This document shows, one piece after another, positions 55,357 through 64,000 of a stretch of DNA of 64,000 bases. The notes beneath the pieces were generated by a model. It was not told the DNA's origin. It did no database searches and worked only from the letters and a program-made list of their open reading frames with translations. Both the position numbers and the translations under genes were made by a program. Positions within the stretch are counted from its first letter, which is position 1. The number at the start of each line of letters is the position of its first letter. Source of the DNA: Ambrosia x helenae (Eukaryota > Streptophyta > Magnoliopsida > Asterales > Asteraceae); the NCBI GenBank assembly GCA_030844895.1, contig CM061233.1, positions 91,721,563-91,785,562 of the forward strand, read 5' to 3'.

Positions 55357-57840
55357 ATGTCGTGTGACAGTCGAGAGGGGAGTCATCATAGTGATGATGC
55401 AGTGTTACCTATGGCGCTTAGTAGGTGTCGGCGAGGCGCGCTTACGTCGGATGATGACACAGACGGAGACGTAGTTTGCAAACCGTCTGTGTCTTCGGAT
55501 GTTGCCGCAGATGGTTTGCAAAATACGTCTCCGTCTGTGTCATCATCCAGTTGTGATGTTGGTAGTGCTGCATTCCGAACACGTTCTATGCAGAAACAAC
55601 AGGTTACGTTTGGCAAAATGATGGCTGCAGCGTCTCCGACCAGTGGTCAGGTGGCTTACAGGGCTTCAATGTTACAATCTAGATCGAGGCGTGTTCCGAG
55701 GGCAAATGAGTTCTTGCAGTCACCTAACTATATTGATATGGGAATGTGTGGGGAGGTCTGCGAGTTTTGTGGTGCGCTGTTTTGGTTAGAGGAAAGGATC
55801 ACATCAGTTCCAAAAAGTTGTCGCACAAGATATAATAGATGTTGTAAGGCGGGAAAAGTGCAGATTGAGTATCCATCAGATCCGCCATCTCTGATGAAAG
55901 ATCTTTTTGCAGACCTCAATTCGTAATGAACATAAGGCTTATAATTCGATGTTCTCGATGACCTCCTTTGGTGCCACAGTAGACAGACGAGTCTGGTAAC
56001 CAAGGTGTTGGCCCTTACATCTTTAAAGTTGCTGGTCAAGTATCTCATTGGTTAGGCTCCCTATGTCCTGCTCCTAGTGACAGTCCTAGATTCTTGCAGA
56101 TGTATATATTTGACCCATTAAATGAGGTTGAAAACAAACTTCATTTTTCCCCAATGGTGATAAAAATACTTTGTCCCAAGATGTAGTGGCAACAATTGCG
56201 GGTATGCTTCAACGAGAAAACGAATATGTGAGGCTTTTTAAATCAGCCAGTGAACTTTGCACGCAGCCGGAAATACCTGAATTTGCCATTAAACTTTATA
56301 GTCGTGCTGTTGATCGTCACTATGACATGCCTTCTTCAAGTACTATTGGTGCAATCATATGTGATAGCAATCCAACTGCGGAGTCTTTTGATATCATCAT
56401 TCGAAGCAGGGATAACACTCCGCATCGAGTTAGTAATCTACATGCGTCCTATATGCCGCTTAAATATCCGTTATTATTTCCGCGAGGTGAACACGGGTGG
56501 TCACCAGAGCTTTTGCTGGTTGATGCTGCAACAACAGCAATTGATGATCCACCAGCCGAAGATTCTAGCATGCGCCTGCAGATGATCATAGCCTCAGTCT
56601 TTTAACGTATTACAACTATCGGATTCATGACCGTCATAACGTGTACACTCATTTGCTGAAAGCCTCAAGGTTATTCCAGCAGTACCTGGTGGAACGCTTA
56701 CATATGTATTGAGAAATACCGTTTACAATACATTCGTGCAAATCAGAATGAGTTCCGATGTGAATTTTTGGATGGTGTTCACGATGCAATTTCAAAAGGT
56801 GATGTAAATGGCGCTGATGTAGGCAAACGAATATTTTTTCCTTCGTCGTTTACAGGTGGTCCTAGGTACATGTAAAAGCATTACCAGGATGCTCTTGCAT
56901 TATGTCGTGTTTATGGAATCCACAATATTTTTATAACCTTCACATGTAATGTTCGATGGCCTAGGATTGCAAGAGAGATCATGCATGCTAGCGTTTCAGG
57001 CGCACAAGCAGGCCAGGCATTATTGCACGAGTTTTCCAGCTGAAGGTTCAATCATTTATAAAGTACCTGAGGGATGCTAAGCCTTTCGGAGATGTCACAG
57101 CAGTTTTCATATTTTCTATTTGTAGCTGATAATTAGTCATGTGTTTTGGTTGTTCTTTGAATTTTAAGCTTAATGTATCATTGCAGATCTTTATACCATT
57201 GAGTTTCAAAAGAGAGGTTTACCGCATTGTCATACTTTGCTATAGGTCTCGAGCGCACACTGCATTCGTACTACTGAAAAAGTAGATCAATACATATCTG
57301 CTGAGCTTCCTGACCCGATTGCACAGCCAGTTCTACACAGAATAGTGACTGATTTCATGCTTCATGGGCCCTGTGGTCTGGCTAGTTGTATTCGCCTTGC
57401 ATGAAAGACGGTACTTGCTCTAAGAAATTCCCAAATCCATATGAGGCAGCAACGCGTTTTGACAGTGCTGGCTATGTGCATTATAAAATAAGTTCATCTA
57501 CGCACCCATACATCAAGAATGGTATCCCTCTGGATAATGGATATGTGGTTCCCTATAATGCATCGTTGTTGCGACGTTATGGCGGCCATATCAATGTTGA
57601 GTATTGTGGGTGGCTATGATGATAAAATATTCGTTTAATTATATATCAAAAGGCGCTGACAGAATACGTTATTTGTTAACACAAGTAGATGACGCAGGAG
57701 AAAATTCAGGTGGTGCAAACAATGTGATAGTTGACGAGATCAACAACTTTGTGGATGCGCGCTTCATATGCCCTCAAGAGGCTGCATGCCGGATATTTAC
57801 CTTTCCCATACATCGTAGACGCCCAGCTGTTCAGATATTA
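55357..57840 (+). pseudogene. Helitron Rep/helicase gene, N-terminal part, decayed and truncated by RT5
   Basis: This encodes the rolling-circle replication protein of Helitrons. From ATG 55357 (MSCDSREGSHH) an N-terminal low-complexity stretch leads to CEFCGALFWLEER and RYNRCCKAGKVQIEYP, the zinc-finger-like start of plant Helitron proteins, to about 55923. Shifted frames continue with YIFKVAGQVSHWLGSLCP, MYIFDPLNEVENKL, then 56171-56605 (YSRAVDRHYDMPSSSTIGAI, YMPLKYPLLFPRGEHGW), the Helitron-like N domain (RLFQQYLVDAY, PSSFTGGPRYM, IFITFTCNVRWP), the Rep HUH motif (FQKRGLPHCH, about 57205), PCMKDGTCSKKFPNPY and the Rep tyrosine region (YSFNYISKGADR). At least six stops/frameshifts occur. 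RT5 cuts it at 57840, before the helicase domain. Confidence 0.88.
55449..55548. repeat. 36-nt inverted repeat in the Helitron coding region
   Basis: The arms 55449-55484 and 55513-55548 are reverse complements with a single mismatch, separated by a 28-nt loop. Because the arms code, the peptide contains two Asp/Ser-rich strings that mirror each other across strands. A stable hairpin is expected in RNA or single-stranded DNA. Confidence 0.9.
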
Positions 57841-60700
57841 TGTCACACCCTCAAATTTCCACGTGCGGGGTTTTACCGCGAGGCGCGTGACACACCAGGA
57901 TCCAAGTCAACGGTCACAATAAACAACACTATATGATACGTAAAAATGACATAATCCAACCATTAAGTTTTCATAAATGATCCAACGCTGCGGAAGCGTA
58001 AAACTTTATTACAACGTGAAATCAAAAGTACGAAAGTCTGAAAATACTAAATGAGATGCACATGAATCCTAGACGCCGTGAGACTCCGTGCGCCTATCGA
58101 CAGCTGCTACCTTAGCGACCTGAGACAAACATGCTAAATACGTCAGCAAATAATGCCGGTGAGTTCACAGGTTTTTAAATGAATACCGACTCCAAATGTA
58201 TACCAACGCCAAGTGATAATCGACTCCAACTGAATACTCATGGTCAATCTAGACCACATGCATGCAAAATATATGAATACCTGTTACTACTGCGATTGGA
58301 AAACCATTACTGGACTCGAATACTGTGAATACTGAATACGTGCCCGAGTGAATACTGAATACTGAATACTGCATACTGAATACTGAATACCTAAGAGACA
58401 ATATGCACCCGTCCGACCTCCAGTCGACGAGTGGGGCGGGTCAAGCCCAAATAGCGCTATCCACATTTCCCCGTTGTGCATCCCCGCACATTCATGGTTT
58501 CCCCCGGGACTTCCAAAGATCGCATAGTAATATAATGAATACTCTAAAACATAATGAATACGTGAAAACATAATGAATACTCCAAACCCAATGAATTCAT
58601 GAATACCAAAACGTAGTTGACACATCTTTCCTGAAAACTTAGTTGAAACGCCTTTTATGAAAACATAGTTGAAACGCCTTTTATGAAAACATAGTTGAAA
58701 CGCCTTTTATGAAAACATAGTTGACACATGTTTAAAGGACACAGCATGTTTTCTCCCCCGAAAATGTAAAACCAGTAAAAGAGTGGGGCCGTGAAACTCA
58801 CCTTATTGTGCGTCTTCCGATAACTAGAATTCCAACACGTGTATGATAATCCCAACTAATGACAACCTATCAATGAGTTTACATAAGTGTGATGACTACT
58901 AACCCGAAGGCTAACAAGTCCCCGATTGTCCAGATCATAACCAAGTATGTTTTAAAACGAGTTTAAATGTTTAACCGACACACTAGACCGTCCCGACATC
59001 CCGTTGGTGACCCATTACCCTAACTAATCAAGTACACATAGATTACACGCAAGGTTCAAGCATAAAACACTTAGTTTGTATCAAAAATCTCATTTTTGTT
59101 AACGTAGGGTCGAATGTGGCTTTAAGTGGTCGAAGGTGGCTTTAAACTCCCACCTTCGCCCCTTTTCTTTCACCTTCGCCCCTTTTCTTCCACCTTCGCC
59201 CCCCTCAGTTCCAGGTTCGACCCTTGGAACCCACCTTCGCCCATTCGACTGCCGAAGGTGTTCCAGGTTCGACCCTGCTGTGTTGTTTACTCAAAAACGC
59301 GTCCAAAAACATCCGAAAACATCACGAAACATCATGAGTTACAGCAGTCAAGCATCATTATTATATTCCTACGAAACCCTACCAATTTTACCCCAAAATC
59401 TATCCGTTTTTACAAGTTTCCTAAAATAGTAAATTATGGAGATGTCACATCATCATGCATGAAAATATTACCCAATTAGGAAACTTCTGAAATCAATCAA
59501 TAATCAGCTCATCATCATCAAATCATCATGAACAAGAAACCCCTATCATAACCTTATCATAACCATCCAAAACAAGCCCTAAATCTAACTAAAAACCCCT
59601 TTAATCGACAAAACACCATCAACAATCAATTGTAACATGTTTCCATTATAACTCTCTATTAATAACAGCCCTAGGTTGTAGTCATGTCATCTACATAGCA
59701 AGTAATCATCAAACAATGCTTAATACCACATAAACACATGTTAAATTGTATGAAAACTCATTGTTTATGAATAGGTTTTATTTAGAAAGATATTAGGAAG
59801 TTTTTTACCCATAAAACATGTTGATATCAGATCTGGACCCTTGGGGTTTAGATGAAAACAAGTTAAAATTGTTTAAAAAGGATTTGTAATGAAGAACACA
59901 CCTTAGATTTTCACTTGTAATGATTTAGAGAGTTAGGTTATGAAAAACAAGCTCAAAAACTCCTTCCCCAATGATAATAGCTGATAGAGAGTGTTTGGAG
60001 GCGTTTAGGTTTGTGAAATGGTGAAAAATGGCTAAGGATGGTATTTATACCATCTGCACGTTCGCCCAGTTTAAGTGGTCGAATGTGGAATTTTTCCACG
60101 TTCGCCCCTTTTAGTGTCGAATGTGGAACTTTTCCACATTCGCCCACTTTGTTTCCACGTTCGCCCCTTTTTAGTGGTCGAATGTGGAACTTTTTCCACA
60201 TTCGCCCACTTTGTTTCTACGTTCGCCCATTTTTCAAACCCCATTTCCACATTCGCCCAAAAGTTCCACATTCAGGTCATCAGCACATTTTTAACACATG
60301 TTAACAGCACTTTTAACACATGTTAACCTTTTTCCAGTTTGTCGTGTTTAACGCATTCTAACACATCTTAACACATAAGCATGCATCCATAGTCTATACT
60401 TAGCATGTTTAGGCACGTATAATCATTCGTACATCATTTAAGCAAGTATAAGCATACAATCCACCACACGACCCATAATCTACACATATACTAAATTAAT
60501 TCATGTAATGTCACCAACAACGGGACCCGGTACTAATGTATTCCCAAAACGACTCCCAATGATCCTCTAGATCATTGGACCCTGGACAATCCTAATCTGA
60601 CCCGACTCAACTAACCCAGTTAAGTTTGTTTTATAACGTTTCTCGCTAATGTAGACTTATGTGTTCATAAAGTGTTGACTCAAACATGCCGGGTGTCACA
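57841..60700 (-). repeat. RT5 3' LTR (left copy)
   Basis: 2860 bp. It has three units of a 26-bp repeat (about 58646-58723), dyad arrays at about 59105-59275 and 60055-60275, and a minus-strand TATAAATA at 60042-60049. It differs from RT4 LTRs in many places but is the same family. Confidence 0.9.
58646..58723. repeat. 26-bp tandem repeat, three units
   Basis: Unit GTTGAAACGCCTTTTATGAA plus AACATA. Three units here, four in the right RT5 LTR (about 63255-63358), one in each RT4 LTR (about 45508 and 50609). Unit number therefore changes between LTRs of the same element. Confidence 0.85.
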
Positions 60701-60815
60701 TCATCCCCCAGTTGAAAGAATTTTCGTCCCGAAAATTTCCCGAAGTCAAAGAGAACGAAGCGATAAAAAGAAAATTTTCCCGGTCGTCACATCATCCCCC
60801 TGTTGAAAGGAATCT
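60691..60815 (-). promoter_or_regulatory. RT5 doubled polypurine tract cassette
   Basis: On the minus strand, two CTTTCAACWGGGGGATGATG blocks about 95 bp apart, one followed by TGTGACACCC (LTR edge) and one by TGTGACGACC. Same organisation as in RT4 and RT1. Confidence 0.7.
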
Positions 60816-61063
60816 CGCCCCGAGATTCATTCTTCGACAGTAATGAGTGTCGACCTAACCCAAGTAACGTTTCCCATAACACAAACGAAATGATAACCAC
60901 GAACGAATGATGATATCAACGAATACTCTGTGCCGGGGAACCGCCCTCCCCAAAGTGAATAGAAAACAATGAATCCCCCTGATCGAAGGCCTACTAGAGA
61001 CTACTATGATCGGTATAAATGATACACCGGTACCGTCCAAGTAACATCTCCAAAGGACCCACA

Positions 61064-61876
61064 TCAGACTCGTGAATGCAAAATGATGACCAAATACCAA
61101 ACTGAATGCACACAATGAATACGAATTGCCAAACAATGCGAACGAGAATGAATACGAGCATAACGAGAATCAAGAAAAGAATACTCACCAGTAACAGCAT
61201 CAGGATCCTCCTGACCAGTTCGTCCACCACCCTTGCCTTGCTTCTTCTTAGGACAATCCCGCTTGAAGTGCCCAATATCTCCACAGTGATAACATCCTTG
61301 GTTCCCCTGAGGAACAGGGGCAGGGACAATCGCCTGACCTGGAACTTTCTGGAGATTGACTCTACAGTTTCTAGCAACATGGCCCACATGCTTACAACGG
61401 TTGCAACGAAACTTCTCACAGTTGCCATAATGATGGTACCCACACACGACACACTTCGGGAGCTTCCCAGTATACCCACCGTGCTCCCGACCAGACGATG
61501 AACCTGAAGCTTCGAACTTCCCTATCTGCTGCTGTGGCTGGTTTGGAACCAGATTCTCCTCGATGCTCTCCCATTTCCTTTTGTTGTTCCCAGTCTCGCC
61601 TAGGATGTGGGGCTCGTACTCCATAAACACTTTAAAAGTACACACTTGCTGACCGATAGGAGGAGGTGGTGGGGGATGAACGACAATCCCACCGAGACCC
61701 TGCTGAGTGATCTGATGTGCAGCGATAGCAGCTGCCACATGCTCCTGAATCAGGCTATTCAGCTCAGCCTGGGTCATACTAATGTTGCCACGACCCCCAT
61801 TGTGTCCACCGCCATTCCGACCACCAACACGACCACCACAACGTCCCCCAGCACGTCCACCAGCGCGACCAGACAT
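61064..61876 (-). CDS. gag: RT5 gag, in-frame deletion of the capsid, zinc knuckles kept
   Basis: An open frame of 270 residues starts from MSGRAGG at 61876. The Arg/Gly N-terminus and MTQAELNSLIQEHV helix are followed by CTFKVFMEYEPHIL, then directly by NNKRKWESIEEN, which in RT4 lies about 180 residues later. The capsid domain is therefore missing, yet the frame is kept. Zinc clusters CVVCGYHH..CNRCKHVGHVARNC and CYHCGDIGHFKRDC (about 195-208) are intact. After DPDAVTG comes the same EYSFLDSRYARIHSRSH tail as in RT4, ending two residues later because the RT4 stop is a sense codon here. The product would be an RNA-binding protein unable to form a normal capsid. Its expression is unknown. Confidence 0.85.
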   Translation of the reverse strand: MSGRAGGRAGGRCGGRVGGRNGGGHNGGRGNISMTQAELNSLIQEHVAAAIAAHQITQQGLGGIVVHPPPPPPIGQQVCTFKVFMEYEPHILGETGNNKRKWESIEENLVPNQPQQQIGKFEASGSSSGREHGGYTGKLPKCVVCGYHHYGNCEKFRCNRCKHVGHVARNCRVNLQKVPGQAIVPAPVPQGNQGCYHCGDIGHFKRDCPKKKQGKGGGRTGQEDPDAVTGEYSFLDSRYARIHSRSHCLAIRIHCVHSVWYLVIILHSRV

Positions 61877-62452
61877 GTTCTGCCAACATGAGATAAGATA
61901 CTCAAAACCACCCATAGATCGAGCTACAAGTGACCAAACGAATTCAGAACGTGGTTCCAGCATGACCATTAGTCCGAACATGAAGTCCACCAAGATTTTC
62001 ATGCATTTCGATTTATGATTTCGTGTGCACCCGAAATAACAAATCGCTCTACATGGTCCTCTAGGCGTGCTCCTAGCTAGAACTTCAAATCACCCGATAC
62101 CCACATTCCTAAAAGAAACTGTTATCGCACGAAGATTCCAAAGTGAACAGTCACTCAGGAGTGTACTATGACAAGTACTAGTGCATGATAGTGTGTGAGT
62201 AAGCAAGTATGTAAGCGAATAGTCCCTTCAACTTCAAACCCGAAGAAGAAGATAGAACCCAGATAGGAATAACAAAAGATAGATACGTGATACTGTGTGA
62301 TGAGGACACCGACACCCCGACAAGGTTAATATGTTTTCCAAATGACACGACTCGTAACTATGTGTGACCGTCTAACGTGTGTGATACTCGGCTATAGACT
62401 AGACTCTACATGCAGTCCTAGTTCACTATAACCATTGGCTCTGATACCAATC
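61877..62452 (-). promoter_or_regulatory. RT5 leader and primer-binding site
   Basis: Minus-strand TGGTATCAGAGCCAATGG (62432-62449) just inside the LTR matches the initiator tRNA-Met primer site. The leader to the gag ATG shows no further coding feature and is a close relative of the RT4 leader, with a deletion near 62200. Confidence 0.85.
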
Positions 62453-64000
62453 TGTCACACCCTCAAATTTCCACGTGCGGGGTTTTACCGCGAGGCGCGT
62501 GACACACCAGGATCCAAGTCAACGGTCACAATAAACAACACTATATGATACGTAAAAATGACATAATCCAACCATTAAGTTTTCATAAATGATCCAACGC
62601 TGCGGAAGCGTAAAACTTTATTACAACGTGAAATCAAAAGTACGAAAGTCTGAAAATACTAAATGAGATGCACATGAATCCTAGACGCCGTGAGACTCCG
62701 TGCGCCTATCGACAGCTGCTACCTTAGCGACCTGAGACAAACATGCTAAATACGTCAGCAAATAATGCCGGTGAGTTCACAGGTTTTTAAATGAATACCG
62801 ACTCCAAATGTATACCAACGCCAAGTGATAATCGACTCCAACTGAATACTCATGGTCAATCTAGACCACATGCATGCAAAATATATGAATACCTGTTACT
62901 TCTGCGATTGGAAAACCATTACTGGACTCGAATACTGTGAATACTGAATACGTGCCCGAGTGAATACTGAATACTGAATACTGCATACTGAATACTGAAT
63001 ACCTAAGAGACAATATGCACCCGTCCGACCTCCAGTCGACGAGTGGGGCGGGTCAAGCCCAAATAGCGCTATCCACATTTCCCCCGTTGTGCATCCCCGC
63101 ACATTCATGGTTTCCCCCGGGACTTCCAAAGATCGCATAGTAATATAATGAATACTCTAAAACATAATGAATACGTGAAAACATAATGAATACTCCAAAC
63201 CCAATGAATTCATGAATACCAAAACGTAGTTGACACATCTTTCCTGAAAACTTAGTTGAAACGCCTTTTATGAAAACATAGTTGAAACGCCTTTTATGAG
63301 AACATAGTTGAAACGCCTTTTATGAAAACATAGTTGAAACGCCTTTTATGAAAACATAGTTGACACATGTTTAAAGGACACAGCCTGTTTTCTCCCCCGA
63401 AAATGTAAAACCAGTAAAAGAGTGGGGCCGTGAAACTCACCTTATTGTGCGTCTTCCGATAACTAGAATTCCAACACGTGTATGATAATCCCAACTAATG
63501 ACAACCTATCAATGAGTTTACATAAGTGTGATGACTACTAACCCGAAGGCTAACAAGTCCCCGATTGTCCAGATCATAACCAAGTATGTTTTAAAACGAG
63601 TTTAAATGTTTAACCGACACACTAGACCGTCCCGACATCCCGTTGGTGACCCATTACCCTAACTAATCAAGTACACATAGATTACACGCAAGGTTCAAGC
63701 ATAAAACACTTAGTTTGTATCAAAAATCTCATTTTTGTTAACGTAAGGTCGAATGTGGCTTTAAGTGGTCGAAGGTGGCTTTAAACTCCCACCTTCGCCC
63801 CTTTTCTTTCACCTTCGCCCTTTTCTTCCACCTTCGCCCCCCTCAGTTCCAGGTTCGACCCTTGGAACCCACCTTCGCCCATTCGACTGGCCGAAGGTGT
63901 TCCAGGTTCGACCCTGCTGTGTTGTTTACTCAAAAACGCGTCCAAAAACATCCGAAAACATCACGAAACATCATGAGTTACAGCAGTCAAGCATCATTAT
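62453..64000 (-). repeat. RT5 5' LTR (right copy), cut by the window edge
   Basis: It is co-linear with 57841-59380 of the left LTR, with a few differences (for example ACTACTGCG versus ACTTCTGCG, and four instead of three 26-bp units). The remaining part lies outside the window. Confidence 0.9.

Larger units (their letters stand above)
57841..64000 (-). mobile_element. RT5: gag-only LTR retrotransposon, right end outside the window
   Basis: LTR 57841-60700 and a partial second LTR from 62453 to the window end (TGTCACACCC...GGGTGTCACA). The left target site TATTA (57836-57840) cannot be matched because the right end is missing. The interior (60701-62452) has a short gag ORF, no pol, and the same pol-deletion junction as RT4. 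It is inserted in the Helitron gene. Confidence 0.9.

Overview
The window looks like a plant nuclear genome, very probably a eudicot of the daisy family (Asteraceae). The family assignment is an inference: the gag and pol reading frames resemble the Ty3/Gypsy Tekay-lineage elements that are abundant there. I see no intact host gene, rRNA, functional tRNA or CRISPR array. Almost every base belongs to a transposable element or to decayed sequence between elements, and many insertions can be delimited to the base by target-site duplications (TSDs).

Left part (1-4035): a 2.2 kb PIF/Harbinger-type element (290-2536, TSD TAA) carries a nested Mutator-like element (634-1963, perfect 9-bp TSD). AT-rich sequence follows, with a possible Helitron remnant.

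Centre (4036-36603): one nest. An old Harbinger element carrying a Myb/SANT-like ORF1 (TSD TCA) was hit by a hAT MITE (5461-6116, 8-bp TSD), by a second Harbinger copy carrying a deleted transposase (34982-36540, TSD TAA), and by a Ty3/Gypsy chromovirus-like element, 'RT1' (6432-34734, TSD ATAGC). RT1 was itself hit by a gag-only element 'RT2' in its 5' LTR (8679-16937, TSD GTTGA), a short solo LTR in its protease (19024-19536, TSD ACCTA), and a large non-coding LTR element 'RT3' in its integrase (21769-31703, TSD TTAAG). RT3's own LTR carries a further 2.7 kb inverted-repeat insertion in a TA microsatellite (28626-31342).

Right flank (36604-44763): a diverged second copy of the sequence that flanks the left elements. 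It keeps the unoccupied versions of two Harbinger insertion sites. It also holds a hAT element (38034-38646), a Copia-like solo LTR (38748-39958), a Tourist MITE (41239-41574) and a small Helitron (41591-42820).

Right part (44764-64000): two related elements on the minus strand, 'RT4' (44764-52578) and 'RT5' (57841 to beyond the window). They have long LTRs and a gag ORF but no pol, and they share the same pol-deletion junction. RT4 is young because its LTRs are almost identical. RT5 sits inside a decayed Helitron Rep/helicase gene (55357-57840). Between RT4 and RT5 lie exon-like fragments of an unrecognised gene and a tRNA-derived SINE-like piece.

No pathway or operon operates here. The functional relations are those of transposons: autonomous versus pol-less LTR elements, promoter modules within LTRs, and nested disruption. 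The most unusual signals are the shared pol-less junction, three tRNA-like Pol III-type modules inside one LTR, a doubled polypurine-tract cassette, palindromic promoter arrays shared by apparently different LTR families, and a 36-nt inverted repeat inside the Helitron coding region.
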